Source: an uncultured Flavobacteriaceae bacterium (GTDB lineage Bacteria > Bacteroidota > Bacteroidia > Flavobacteriales > Flavobacteriaceae). From it: a stretch of 64,000 nt of DNA. How positions within the stretch are numbered: the first letter of the stretch is position 1; each line of letters starts with the position of its first letter. Positions 1 to 9,653 of this stretch are shown one piece after another. The DNA lies in contig CAJXVT010000005.1 in the NCBI GenBank assembly GCA_913062575.1, forward strand, positions 1 through 64,000. The letters run 5' to 3'. A program made the translations under genes and the position numbers. The notes under the pieces are model-generated. The model did no database searches. It was given only the letters and a program-made list of their open reading frames with translations, and had not been told where the DNA came from.

Positions 1-9
1 ATTGTTGCC

Positions 10-37
10 GATATAAAACACTGCGTGTTGTTATATC
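10..37. repeat. Hairpin with single bulged base
   Basis: Bases 10-21 pair with 25-37 over 12 base pairs. The loop is TGC (22-24) and G30 is the only unpaired base in the stem. A long AT-rich stem with one extrahelical base resembles the fold of integron attC sites, but the RYYYAAC and GTTRRRY core boxes are not matched, so this is only a structural resemblance. No T-run follows, so a simple terminator is unlikely. Confidence 0.4.
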
Positions 38-451
38 TACAATTATGTTAAATACACGGTATTCGCCATTTTACTTACAATATACATTTGTATTATAATT
101 TACATTATGTTAAATAGAGTTTTTAAGAAGACACTCCTAGTAAGGGAATTATTCAATATTGTTTTGTACAAACGTATAATTCCTATCTTTTAGCAATTGA
201 GTATAATAGTAATTATTTAAGAAGACTAATTTAATTTCATTTGGAAACAGAACTACATATTCATTGCATTGCTTTCTTACAAGTCTTAATTTAATTGGAG
301 TTATATGCATGTGTTCTATTTTTTAAAATTAACAACAAGATACTCACACCTTCATCAGACGTCCTTCAATTTTAGTTGGTTGGTTTCTTTGTAACCTTCA
401 ATGCACTATTTGATTCGTTTATTAGTTTACATAGGTTTCTTCAAACAATAA

Positions 452-480
452 AACCACTACAGCATATTGCCATAGTGGTT
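452..480 (-). terminator. Probable terminator of ABC operon
   Basis: AACCACTA (452-459) pairs with TAGTGGTT (473-480), and GCA/TGC can pair inside the loop. Read on the minus strand the hairpin is followed by a T-rich run (TTTTATTGTTT). It lies about 110 bases downstream of the stop of the permease/peptidase gene. Confidence 0.5.
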
Positions 481-587
481 CAAATTAGAGAGCTAATGAT
501 GAGTGAAATCATCAATAAAACCAAGTAAAAACACTTTCATCTTACATACATTGAACCCTCTTTTTGTTATAGTAAACTACAATTTTC

Positions 588-3500
588 TTATAACTCTTTG
601 CTGTTATTATCTCTGTTTATATCTAGCAACAAATAATTTGGATCTAGAAGAACCTTGCTTGGTTTGGTTTTAGATTTCAATACTATATCTGTTGTATCAG
701 TATTCATTTGTACTTTTTTAGTTTCTAAAAGCAGATCATTACCATCAGCATCTACACCATATATAGACAATTCAGCTACCGTATCCGGATTGATATTTTC
801 ATTAATTCCTTTTGAATCTGTTTGCCACTTTTCTACCTTTATTTGTACGTTCACTGTAAATGAATTAGTATCATTTTCTAGCAAAACTGCTTTTTTAATG
901 CTTGCATCATAGGTAGTTACAGTTTCAAGTAGCTCAAACACTGTTGCTTTTTGTGAACCTGGTGTTACCTCATAGATATATTCCAATAAATCAGCACTTG
1001 TAGCATAGCGTTCTCTGCTAAAATTAGGATCAAAAGCATTCCAATCTTTTACAAAACGTTTCAAGGCTAAATTCATTTGCTTCTCTCCTATCTTTTCTTG
1101 CAAAACAAACATATTCATTGCTCCTTTATTATAGTAAATATGAGATTGTTTTTCAACTAAAGACATTGGTACTTCTAGTGAGTTTTTTCTACTTTCTAAA
1201 TAGGTATCTAATTCACCTTCAAGAAACTGCACTACTTTGTCTTTTCCATATTCCTTTTTTAATACCATCAAAGCAGCATATTGCGATAAGGTTTCTAAAA
1301 TCAAATGCCTTCCTTTTACATTGGCAGCAACTACCTGTAATCCCCACCATTGGTGCGCTAGCTCATGTGCGGTTACATAAAATGCCATATCTACATCTTT
1401 AGAGTCATCAATATCTAAAACAAAACCTATTGATTCAGATAACGGAACTGTATTGGGGAAAGATTGTGCGAAACTCGCATATCTAGGAAATTCCATAATT
1501 CGCATTTGTTGGTATTGATACGGACTGAAATTGGCACTATAATAAGCAAATGATTTTTTCATGGAGTTAAACATGCGTTTTAAATTATAGTCATGTCCTT
1601 TGTGGTAATAAATTTCTAAATCGACAGCTTTTTGAGGGATCGAATCTGATGTTGGCATCCAACTATTTTTAGCTACTTCGTACCTTGCAGATACTACAGA
1701 ATAAAAATTAACCATTGGGCTGTCCATTTTGTAATGAAAATAGGCCCTGTTTTCTTTTTTCCAAGCTTTTACCAATTTTCCGGGTGCAATTGCAGTTTGA
1801 TCCACAGCGGTACCAATCACTATTTCAAAATCAATCTGATATCCATCATCACCATTTACGCCGTTTTTCAACTCAAAAGCATCGTCTCTTGTTGCCATTC
1901 CTTTTCTATCGGTCAATCCTGCTGCTTCTCTATCAGTAGTACTTCTTAACTCATACATATTACTGTATCCAATTGTAGGAAAATCACTGTTCTTAAAAAA
2001 GGTTCCGTTGTGCACGATCTTCGTGTTCTTATTCCCCATTTCAAATCCTTTTGTGGTAAAAACTTGCTTGAATTTCATGCTAATAGAATCGCCTGGCTGT
2101 AGTGCTTCTTTCAATTCATACACATAATAATCATAGTCTAGATACTTTTCATTTAATCTAGTTTCTGCGTCAAACTCAATGTATTCTAAAGTAATTTGGC
2201 TCTCAATTAATTTCTGAATATGTATATTTTGTATTGGGTTTTTACTTTGATTTACAAGTATATAGGCTCCTTTAGCTGTATAGTCTCTTGAAGCAGGATA
2301 TAACTCTACCTGTAGATTTACATCCACTAATTTTGGCTGTAGAATTTTCTCGAACTTTTTCAATGTTTGCTCATACCCTGCTCTAAATGCTGTTTTTTCT
2401 GTGTCAGACCATCGTTTGTTTAAGACATTGGTATTGTAAAAAATAAAACTTCCCAATCCAATAAAAAGAACTCCAATTACCAACCCTGTTTTTAGCACAG
2501 ATGGTGTAATGCGTTGTTTTGCTTGTTTCAAACGAATCCTAAAATTTGTTTCTGTTCCTCTCACTAAAAACAAACTAGTAATCAACATCACAAAAGCACA
2601 AAACACAAACCAATACGCTTTAATCCATAAAAACGGTGCTAAAAAGTGTCCAAAACCATTCATCTGAGAATAGGTACCGATGTTGTGTCCTCCAAAACTA
2701 TACAAGTCATGATTATATCCAAAAATACCTAATGCAAATATCCCGATGAAAAATGTTATTACTAAAATATAGGCTACAAATTTCTTGTTAACCAATACAT
2801 GGATAAAAAAGGAGATGAATGTATGCAAAAGCAAGAATGGTAATAAATCACCAAAAAAGCTGATAAAATAGACATCTAGTTCAAATTTATAATAGCCATG
2901 TGCACTTTGAAAAATAACGCCAGCTAAGATCAAAGACAACATAATAACCATGTAGGTTAATGCCAATCCAATAAATTTCCCCATCAAATTGATACCGTTA
3001 TTACTTGGCAGCGCATCATAAATAAGGTTTAGCTTCGCTCCTCTTTCTTTCCAAATCAATTCACCAGAATAAAAAACCATTACAATAATAAAAAAGAAGC
3101 TAGACATCTCAATCAGTTCTTCTATTATGAAATAAGTTGCTGGGTAACTGTTTACACCATACACAGTTCCTAAACTAATAGAATTAATTAAAATAATAAC
3201 CATAGCACTGATTACAATGGCCCAAAAAGAAACTTCTTTTAAGATGGATGTAAAGTAGAACCAAGCATGTTGTAGTAGCTGTGAATATTGAGATTTAAAT
3301 CCACTTCTAACGCTTACAATTGGTAATTCAGTATCAGAATTTGAAATTTCTTCTGCCGTAATTAGAGTCGCTTTCTTTTTCTTTTTTGAACTGCTTGAAA
3401 CTACTTGGAATTGAAACTTTTTATATCCAAAAGCAAAAATCAAAACGCCAATGGCAATCCAGAATAGTTTGCTATATAATAAGACACCAGAAAAAGGCAT

Positions 3501-4178
3501 TAAGTTTGAATTCAATTCAACCGGTGTCCAATCTTTTGTCAATTCGCTCAAGGTTGTCAACGAAAACGGATCTAAAATTGCCGCTACAAATCTATTCTCA
3601 ATTGATTTTGTCAATATAAATATAACAAAAGTAAAAAGTCCTTGTGTATAGACTACAATTAATTTTTTAGTCAATGCTCCAGTTACAAAAAACAAGGCTG
3701 CTCCAAAGAATAAAATGGGTAAAACCACGGTAAAATAAGGCTGAACATAGGTCATTAAATTAAAGGCTAACATATGTTCTGGATTTCTCCAAGGCATCAT
3801 CTCTCCTAGTGCATTTCCCCATATTAATGCAGTAAATATGATGATTAGGATTACAAATGATCCTAAAAAACGCCCTAGTAAATAATCTCTTTTTTTAATT
3901 GGATTTACAAACATTAGGGATTCCATATCATGCTCAAAATCTCGTAATATTGGAACACCCATTATCATTGAGGTAACCATCATACTGAATCCTGTGAGTA
4001 TACCCATGGTTCTGGCAATAATCAATGGCGAATTTCTTTTTAAAGGACCTAGGTCTACTCCACCGTATATAAAATCTACTCCAACGATAGAAAACAAGAA
4101 TAAAAAGAGAAAGAAGATATAGGTATCAACTCTTTTCACCCTGTATAAAATTTCGAATTTAAATATTTCGTACAACAT
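588..4178 (-). CDS. ABC-2 permease fused to M1 peptidase
   Basis: This 1196-residue protein joins a transporter permease to an extracytoplasmic gluzincin metallopeptidase domain. Residues 1-270 carry an ABC-2 type set of membrane helices. A lysine-rich linker follows, then a second hydrophobic set to about residue 590. The C-terminal half contains HELAHQWWG, with the zinc ligands H938 and H942, catalytic E939 and a third ligand E962. The spacing is HEXXH-X19-E rather than the X18 usual in M1, which I recall as normal for this fused family. The GAMEN exopeptidase motif is replaced by a PLSES-type sequence, so aminopeptidase specificity is uncertain. The gene follows the ATPase gene after 5 bases, so both are one operon. 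The substrate is unknown; a peptide role is inferred from the peptidase domain only. Confidence 0.9.
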   Translation of the reverse strand: MLYEIFKFEILYRVKRVDTYIFFLFLFLFSIVGVDFIYGGVDLGPLKRNSPLIIARTMGILTGFSMMVTSMIMGVPILRDFEHDMESLMFVNPIKKRDYLLGRFLGSFVILIIIFTALIWGNALGEMMPWRNPEHMLAFNLMTYVQPYFTVVLPILFFGAALFFVTGALTKKLIVVYTQGLFTFVIFILTKSIENRFVAAILDPFSLTTLSELTKDWTPVELNSNLMPFSGVLLYSKLFWIAIGVLIFAFGYKKFQFQVVSSSSKKKKKATLITAEEISNSDTELPIVSVRSGFKSQYSQLLQHAWFYFTSILKEVSFWAIVISAMVIILINSISLGTVYGVNSYPATYFIIEELIEMSSFFFIIVMVFYSGELIWKERGAKLNLIYDALPSNNGINLMGKFIGLALTYMVIMLSLILAGVIFQSAHGYYKFELDVYFISFFGDLLPFLLLHTFISFFIHVLVNKKFVAYILVITFFIGIFALGIFGYNHDLYSFGGHNIGTYSQMNGFGHFLAPFLWIKAYWFVFCAFVMLITSLFLVRGTETNFRIRLKQAKQRITPSVLKTGLVIGVLFIGLGSFIFYNTNVLNKRWSDTEKTAFRAGYEQTLKKFEKILQPKLVDVNLQVELYPASRDYTAKGAYILVNQSKNPIQNIHIQKLIESQITLEYIEFDAETRLNEKYLDYDYYVYELKEALQPGDSISMKFKQVFTTKGFEMGNKNTKIVHNGTFFKNSDFPTIGYSNMYELRSTTDREAAGLTDRKGMATRDDAFELKNGVNGDDGYQIDFEIVIGTAVDQTAIAPGKLVKAWKKENRAYFHYKMDSPMVNFYSVVSARYEVAKNSWMPTSDSIPQKAVDLEIYYHKGHDYNLKRMFNSMKKSFAYYSANFSPYQYQQMRIMEFPRYASFAQSFPNTVPLSESIGFVLDIDDSKDVDMAFYVTAHELAHQWWGLQVVAANVKGRHLILETLSQYAALMVLKKEYGKDKVVQFLEGELDTYLESRKNSLEVPMSLVEKQSHIYYNKGAMNMFVLQEKIGEKQMNLALKRFVKDWNAFDPNFSRERYATSADLLEYIYEVTPGSQKATVFELLETVTTYDASIKKAVLLENDTNSFTVNVQIKVEKWQTDSKGINENINPDTVAELSIYGVDADGNDLLLETKKVQMNTDTTDIVLKSKTKPSKVLLDPNYLLLDINRDNNSKEL

Positions 4179-4183
4179 GGTGT

Positions 4184-5068
4184 TTATCGTTTAGAGTTAT
4201 GATTAAAAATTTGAGAAAAATACACGTCTTCTAAACTAGAAGCAATGGGTTGAAAACCATTTCCAGGCTCCGTATCACTTAAAATGGTGATTACAGGTTT
4301 TCCTATAAAAAGTTTATCAGCAACTACCTGATAGTTTTCTTTGTATTCTTTCAATTCATTCTTATGAATGGTTTTTTGATAGATTTTTCCTTCAATGTCA
4401 TTAATTACATCCAATGGATTTCCTTTTAACAATACTTGCCCTTGGTTGATAATGGCCATGTTGTTACACAACTCCTTTACATCATCTACAATATGGGTTG
4501 ATAAAATTACCACAGTGTTTTCTCCAAGTTCACACAATAAATTGTAAAATCGGTTTCTTTCTGCAGGATCTAAACCAGCAGTAGGTTCATCTACAATTAA
4601 TAATTTTGGATTGGTCAATAAAGCCTGTGCTATTCCGAAACGTTGCTTCATTCCACCAGAAAAGCCTCCTAAGTGTTGTTTTCTTTTTTCGTATAAGTTG
4701 GTTTTGTGTAATAATGCCTGTACCATTTCTTTTCGTTCAGGTGCATTGGTCAAACCTTTTAAAACGGCAAGGTGATTCAATAATTGCTCAGCAGATATTT
4801 TTGGATAGACTCCAAATTGCTGTGGTAAATATCCTAGTATTTTACGAACTTCATGTTTTTGTTCTAGTACATTCAAATCTCCTAAAGTGATACTCCCTTT
4901 ATCTGCCTCTTGTAAAGTGGCAATGGTTCTCATTAAGGTAGATTTCCCTGCACCATTGGGTCCTAATAAACCAAACATCCCAGTAGGAATTTCTAAGGTG
5001 ATGTTTTGAAGTGCTTTCACCCCATTTGCATAGGTTTTGGATACGTTGTTTATTTTTAAACTGCTCAT
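4184..5068 (-). CDS. ABC transporter ATP-binding protein
   Basis: This is the 294-residue ATPase partner of the permease/peptidase gene directly downstream. Walker A is GPNGAGKST (36-44), the signature is FSGGMKQR (136-143) and Walker B is LLIVDE (156-161). The roughly 70 residues after the core resemble the C-terminal extension of ABC-2 type exporter ATPases. It starts the minus-strand operon. Its upstream region is shared with the divergent LytS/LytTR system, which suggests, but does not prove, regulation by that pair. The exported or processed substrate cannot be told from sequence. Confidence 0.93.
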   Translation of the reverse strand: MSSLKINNVSKTYANGVKALQNITLEIPTGMFGLLGPNGAGKSTLMRTIATLQEADKGSITLGDLNVLEQKHEVRKILGYLPQQFGVYPKISAEQLLNHLAVLKGLTNAPERKEMVQALLHKTNLYEKRKQHLGGFSGGMKQRFGIAQALLTNPKLLIVDEPTAGLDPAERNRFYNLLCELGENTVVILSTHIVDDVKELCNNMAIINQGQVLLKGNPLDVINDIEGKIYQKTIHKNELKEYKENYQVVADKLFIGKPVITILSDTEPGNGFQPIASSLEDVYFSQIFNHNSKR

Positions 5069-5242
5069 TTTTACTTGTTTTATGGTTATTGAGCAACAAA
5101 CCTATAGCGTTAAGATGCTTAAAAAAAGTAACTGTGATAAACACTCATTTGCTAAGTACACAAATCATGTTTATGACTAAATCAGTTTTACATCGACACT
5201 AAAAATGAATTCATCACTAGGTAAAGGTTGTTTGTCAACTTG

Positions 5243-5274
5243 TTTGGTAGGAACCTTTTATTCCACTAATTTTG
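5243..5274 (+). promoter_or_regulatory. Promoter of LytS/LytTR operon
   Basis: TTTG at 5243-5246 and TAATTTTG at 5267-5274 match the Bacteroidota -33 and -7 elements with a 20-base spacer. The final G of the -7 element lies 5 bases before the ATG at 5279, so transcription would start at or very near the start codon (leaderless). Confidence 0.55.
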
Positions 5275-5278
5275 AGCC

Positions 5279-6439
5279 ATGGAAATATTTTACAATCGAT
5301 ATAGACGGGTTTTTATTACACTGATATTAAGTGTGATTTTTTGGGTTTTTGGAATGGTTTGTATGCGATATCAAATTAATTTCACAGGACTTTCCTTTTC
5401 CGTCCTTTCAGTAAGTGGTATCATGTACTTGCTATTGTTTTACTTTATAAACCGTAAAGAAACAGCCCCATTTTCGCTTACTGTTACAAAAAAAGAAGTG
5501 ATCCTGTTTTCTGTTATTAGCATTTTTATTTGTATCACCGGAGTGTTAGAGTCTCAACCAGATAGAAAGGATTTTGCAACCGTTTTTGGCATCTTACTGA
5601 TCTACACCCTCCTATTTATCACTGTACAACTAATAAATTATCAACTTCAGAAAAAAAACAAAAAGGCACTTTCTAAAACCTTTATGAATCAGTTGGCTTT
5701 TTGGGCTTTTGTATTTGGGTTTGCTAGAATAATTATAATGATAGAGGTATATGGAGATAGTGACGCCTTAATAATCGTTGCATTTGTTTATTTCCCTGTA
5801 TTATTCTTTTTAATTACCCGCTGGATCTTTAAACAAACAAAAAGTGTGCTGACCTTAAAAAACGAAAAGGCAAAAACGGAGTTAATGCATTTAAAAAGTC
5901 AGGTAAATCCTCATTTCTTTTTTAACATGCTAAACAACCTCTATGGCTGGGTTGATAAAGATCCTGTAAAAGCAAAAAAGTTGATCATATCACTATCTGA
6001 AATGATGCGTTATAGTATTTATGAAGGTGAAAAAGAGTTGGTTACATTAGAAGAAGAAGTTGTATATCTGCAGCAATATATTGAGTTGCATCGTATGCGA
6101 TACCACAAAGAAATTGATATTCAGTTTGAGATTAACCTTGCAGAATATCCGATGCAGGTAATGCCTTTACTATTTATTATTTTACTTGAGAATGCTTTTA
6201 AGCATGGTGTAGAAAATTTAAGAGAGCATGCATTTGTACACCTAAAAATGTCGGCAAATGAAAAACAAGTTGTTTTCGAAATTAAAAACAATTTTGATCC
6301 AAAAGAAACACCAACAGCACCAGGAATCGGAATTAAAAATTTAAAAAGACGGTTAGAATTGGTATATCCTAAAAAACATACCCTTGTTTTAGAATCAAAT
6401 ACCGATATTTATACGGCCAAATTAACACTAGAATTATGA
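5279..6439 (+). CDS. LytS-type sensor histidine kinase
   Basis: A 386-residue membrane sensor kinase of the His_kinase (PF06580) family. The first 200 residues form about six hydrophobic segments with no periplasmic domain of note. The phospho-acceptor motif is PHFFFN with H212, followed by an asparagine box (LLENAFKHG) and a glycine-rich GIGIKNLKRR segment. Its stop overlaps the start of the LytTR regulator by four bases, so the two are translationally coupled. It is divergent from the ABC/M1 operon, a common place for a dedicated transporter-controlling system; that link is inference. Confidence 0.9.
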   Translation: MEIFYNRYRRVFITLILSVIFWVFGMVCMRYQINFTGLSFSVLSVSGIMYLLLFYFINRKETAPFSLTVTKKEVILFSVISIFICITGVLESQPDRKDFATVFGILLIYTLLFITVQLINYQLQKKNKKALSKTFMNQLAFWAFVFGFARIIIMIEVYGDSDALIIVAFVYFPVLFFLITRWIFKQTKSVLTLKNEKAKTELMHLKSQVNPHFFFNMLNNLYGWVDKDPVKAKKLIISLSEMMRYSIYEGEKELVTLEEEVVYLQQYIELHRMRYHKEIDIQFEINLAEYPMQVMPLLFIILLENAFKHGVENLREHAFVHLKMSANEKQVVFEIKNNFDPKETPTAPGIGIKNLKRRLELVYPKKHTLVLESNTDIYTAKLTLEL

Positions 6440-7137
6440 TCAAGTACCTAATTATAGATGATGAATTCATCGCACATGATATTATAAAAGGCTATTGTGA
6501 CATTCTACCCAATATGGAATTAGCAAAGCATTGTTACGATGCTATAGAAGCGATTGAATACTTGAATTCTAATTCGGTTGATTTGATTTTTCTTGATTTA
6601 AACATGCCTAAACTGAAAGGCTTTGATTTCTTAAAAACATTGACCAATGCCCCTAAAGTAATTGTAACTACGGCATACAAGGAGTTTGCTTTGGAAGGAT
6701 ATGAATTAGATATTTCTGATTATTTATTAAAACCCTTCTCTTTTGAGCGTTTCTTAAAAGCAGTTAACAAAGCAACTAAAACAACAGAAGTTAAACCAGT
6801 AGTTACACAAGTAACCAACACCACAAATACCTCAGAACGGATATTTTTTCACAGCAATAAGAAACACATTCAAGTAGAAATCTCAGAAATCCTTTTTATT
6901 GAATCTGATGGGAACTATTCTAAAATAGTACTCAACACAGAAACAATTAGCATTAGAGAGAAAGTCTCAGACATTCTAGACATGCTTGCTAGTAAAGACT
7001 TTGTGCAAGTACACAAATCATTTGCAGTAGCAAAACAACATATTAAAAGTATTGAAGGCAATAGAATTTACATCAAAGAACACATCATTCCCATAGGAAA
7101 GATGTATAAAATGAATGTAAATGGTCTGGTAAAATAA
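6436..7137 (+). CDS. LytTR response regulator
   Basis: A 233-residue regulator with an N-terminal receiver domain (D8, D9 acidic pocket, phospho-acceptor D54 in FLDLNMP) and a C-terminal LytTR DNA-binding domain from about residue 137. It is the cognate partner of the overlapping LytS kinase. The probable target is the divergent ABC/M1 operon, because nothing else in the neighbourhood is arranged with it. One near match to the general LytTR half-site (AGCGTTAAG) lies in the shared intergenic region near 5113; a second correctly spaced copy was not found. Confidence 0.9.
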   Translation: MIKYLIIDDEFIAHDIIKGYCDILPNMELAKHCYDAIEAIEYLNSNSVDLIFLDLNMPKLKGFDFLKTLTNAPKVIVTTAYKEFALEGYELDISDYLLKPFSFERFLKAVNKATKTTEVKPVVTQVTNTTNTSERIFFHSNKKHIQVEISEILFIESDGNYSKIVLNTETISIREKVSDILDMLASKDFVQVHKSFAVAKQHIKSIEGNRIYIKEHIIPIGKMYKMNVNGLVK

Positions 7138-7368
7138 CTAGGATTTTAAAGTAGATCAAACTTGAGCAAAAGCATTTCCAAAAGGAATTGCTTCATGACC
7201 GTTACATCTAAGCAAAATTGGGCTTTAATTGTGCTATTCCGTCTAATACTATACTAACAGAGTGGAGACTTCTGTATACTTTTCCATCTAGCCATACTCC
7301 TACCTACCAATCGTCTAAAACTGTTATTGGAACAGTCTCTTTTGTTACAGAAATAACAACCTATTTCT

Positions 7369-7812
7369 TTATAGAATATGCTTTTCTTTTTGGATGTAAA
7401 TATATTGTAATAACGAAATAAACCACTCAGGGTCTAATACTAAACATTCAGAAATTGCTTCCAAAGATCCTTTTGAAGTAAGAATACCACCTGAATCAGA
7501 ATTCTTAATAAACATATCATAATCCAATGCTGAAATTGGCATTCTATAATGTGTTTTCAAGGCCTTTGTTAGTGATTTTGGAACCCTATTATTTAGAATA
7601 TACAAGGCAAAAGTATACTCAGCATCTCTAACATGTTGCTCTTTTGAAATATTTTTATCTATTAACAACTGTTCATTTGTTTGTAACAATTTCCAAAAAT
7701 TTTGAATCCCAGCAGATACATCTTTAACCTGATCAGCCAATAAGTTGCTGGTCAGCTTCTCTTCTATCTCTTTTAAATAGGTATCTTGAGTATCTGTAAA
7801 CTCTATATTCAT
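7369..7812 (-). CDS. Hypothetical protein
   Basis: I do not recognise this 147-residue soluble, acidic and mostly helical protein. The frame could extend five codons upstream to a TTG at 7824, but the ATG at 7812 (MNIEFTDTQ) is the better start. There is no signal peptide, membrane segment or cysteine-rich motif. It stands alone: about 230 bases separate it from the convergent response regulator gene, and the next minus-strand gene is on its 3' flank's far side. No clear promoter was identified. It is most likely a real but uncharacterised gene because the frame is intact and codon use resembles its neighbours. Confidence 0.55.
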   Translation of the reverse strand: MNIEFTDTQDTYLKEIEEKLTSNLLADQVKDVSAGIQNFWKLLQTNEQLLIDKNISKEQHVRDAEYTFALYILNNRVPKSLTKALKTHYRMPISALDYDMFIKNSDSGGILTSKGSLEAISECLVLDPEWFISLLQYIYIQKEKHIL

Positions 7813-7905
7813 GGTTACTAGCAATTTAGGGTCTATAATATACAGTTAATTATGGAGAACGACAATAGGTATAAATACCTGAATTAGACTATTCAGAATA
7901 TAAAA

Positions 7906-7933
7906 AAGCCCTTATCCAAACAGATAAAGGCTT
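7906..7933 (-). terminator. Terminator of heme lipoprotein gene
   Basis: AAGCCCTTATC (7906-7916) pairs with GATAAAGGCTT (7923-7933), with one mismatch and a six-base loop. On the minus strand the stem is followed by TTTTTTAT. It sits just after the stop of the gene at 7942. Confidence 0.8.
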
Positions 7934-7941
7934 GTACTTTA

Positions 7942-9453
7942 TTATTGCATCATTTGGAGTATTTGTTCTATTTCTTGTTTGGCCTTAAGTAATTCTATTT
8001 CATCTAAAGTTTTTCCACTTTCTGACAGTATAAAAGAATTGAAAATATGACTAAGGTATATTGGAGAGCTCATTCCTGTATAACTTTCTCCACTATGACA
8101 AGAAAAACAACTTGCCAAATTTCCTACATCAATCTTATGAATGCTATCTTGAAAGGTTTGCGTATAGGTTTCCATGGTCACATTAGCGCTATTTAAAGAG
8201 CCTCTGGCAAAAGATCCCACATCTGCATTGGCAATACAATTTCGCAAACCTGAAATAACATTGGCTTGTTGTTGTTTTGACATTCCATCGGTATCTAACC
8301 AAATAGAGCCATTGTAAAAGTAATTAGCCCATACATCTTTTAAATTGTTTTTTACACAGATATTAATACCTTTTATGTTATTGAAATTTAGAGGTTCACT
8401 TTGGCTAGTTTCTAAATATCCATCTGCATTCACAGGAACACCAAATTGAAATAAATCAAATGCTTTGTATGGAACAATTGTTGCTTTTGTAGAATCTACC
8501 CAGGTAATTCCATCGATACCTGAAGTGCTTGTGCTTTTAAATAATAGCTTTTCTGTTGTTGATGTTGCAGCATTGGTTTTCCAGTTGTAATTAGGTGCTA
8601 GATCATTGTGCTCAAAAGTAGCCCAGATAAATTCTGGGTGATTTTCTACCACACCAACTACATGCATTCCTAATAATGCGACATTGGTGTTAGTAAATGT
8701 TATTCCTCCATCAGAACTTAAAGCAGCTACAGTAATAAAATAATTAGAAAGTTGATCACTTGGTATAACACTTGCATCTACCCAAGAAACTTTTAATTCT
8801 AGTGAACTTACAGGAAATGAGGCACTATTATTTGGATCTAAAGTCTTCTCAATTACAATACTATCCTTGAATGCATGGGCTGCCTTAAACATGGTTGGAC
8901 TTACGTGAATAGAATAATATACCGTTGCTGAATTAGAAGCGTTGTTAAAGGCTGGGTTCGTTTTTAAAACGCCACCTGATCCTGCTTGTCCTGTATCTGT
9001 TAAAACCACAGTAGTCCCAAATTGTTGTGGTACTTTTTTCATTGAACTAGTTACTTGGTGAATTTGTTCCTGTTTTAAAAATAAAGGAATTTTAGATTTT
9101 AAAATAAGTATTTCAGGAGTACCTTGAACAAGAATAGGTAGTAACGAAATAGTATCAACGGGTTTGGTTAACCATAAAAATTTTTGCCATGACCATTGGT
9201 GGAATATTAAATTTGTTGTTTCTGAAGCATCAAAAGGACTATGGATACCTTCTTTTGGTGGCGGTGTGTTTTCATGAGGAAACCAACTGGGGGACACAAG
9301 GCAAGACAATGTGTCTGTCTGACCTGAATCTATGGTTTGATAACCGGTTTGACCTTTTTTCTCAATATTAGTACATGAAATAGCACAGAAAATTCCAATG
9401 TAACAAAGTAACACAGGAGTTTTTTTTAATATTACAGCTACAAAATTTTTCAT
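7942..9453 (-). CDS. Monoheme cytochrome c-like lipoprotein
   Basis: A 503-residue exported lipoprotein if translation begins at the ATG at 9453; an upstream in-frame ATG at 9486 would add 11 charged residues before the signal peptide and is less likely. The signal peptide ends in the lipobox AISC with C27 as the acylated cysteine. The only cysteine pair near the C-terminus forms CFSCH (449-453), a CXXCH heme-attachment motif, so the protein probably binds one covalent heme in the periplasm or on the outer membrane. The large middle part shows no catalytic motif I recognise. It is a single gene closed by its own terminator, and its electron partner is not encoded nearby. Confidence 0.7.
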   Translation of the reverse strand: MKNFVAVILKKTPVLLCYIGIFCAISCTNIEKKGQTGYQTIDSGQTDTLSCLVSPSWFPHENTPPPKEGIHSPFDASETTNLIFHQWSWQKFLWLTKPVDTISLLPILVQGTPEILILKSKIPLFLKQEQIHQVTSSMKKVPQQFGTTVVLTDTGQAGSGGVLKTNPAFNNASNSATVYYSIHVSPTMFKAAHAFKDSIVIEKTLDPNNSASFPVSSLELKVSWVDASVIPSDQLSNYFITVAALSSDGGITFTNTNVALLGMHVVGVVENHPEFIWATFEHNDLAPNYNWKTNAATSTTEKLLFKSTSTSGIDGITWVDSTKATIVPYKAFDLFQFGVPVNADGYLETSQSEPLNFNNIKGINICVKNNLKDVWANYFYNGSIWLDTDGMSKQQQANVISGLRNCIANADVGSFARGSLNSANVTMETYTQTFQDSIHKIDVGNLASCFSCHSGESYTGMSSPIYLSHIFNSFILSESGKTLDEIELLKAKQEIEQILQMMQ

Positions 9454-9548
9454 TTTTTTAATGTTTTGGTGAATATGTTTTCCCAAAAGTAGTCGTTAAA
9501 AGAAAGCGAAAGTAGCGTATATACACCTGATTTACAGGGTGGAATAAT

Positions 9549-9641
9549 TTCAAAACGTGTCTCTAATATTTGTGATGCATCCATAACAATCAGTATAGCT
9601 GTAATGTCTTCGGGATGAATTAAATTTTTTAATACATTCAT
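9549..9641 (-). pseudogene. Fragment of a YitT/DUF2179 gene
   Basis: About 30 codons (MNVLKNLIHPED to DASQILETRF) closely match the C-terminus of the complete YitT-family protein at 10741-11583 (NALKQLIHTED to DASEMLGDKF). The DNA is also visibly similar, for example around the shared run GCATCCATAACAATCA. A stop lies six codons upstream of the ATG and no more of the family is detectable beyond it. After the match the frame runs on into unrelated sequence. This is best read as the remnant of a second copy, not a functional small gene. Confidence 0.65.
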
Positions 9642-9653
9642 ATGTATAGTACT

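Larger units (their letters stand above)
1..587. other. Gene-free left edge
   Basis: No open frame with recognisable protein content was found on either strand. The stretch holds a near-perfect hairpin at 10-37, a 13-bp direct repeat (ATTATGTTAAATA at 42-54 and 104-116), and a probable terminator at 452-480 for the minus-strand ABC operon. The rest is AT-rich without visible structure. Confidence 0.6.

Noticed and set aside
7170-7193. Possible hairpin AAGCATTTCC / GGAATTGCTT after the LytTR gene
   Set aside because: One mismatch and no T-run after it, so too weak to call as a terminator.
7218-7421. 67-codon plus-strand frame between the LytTR regulator and the next gene
   Set aside because: No composition or motif typical of a protein, no start signal, and the end overlaps an opposite gene.
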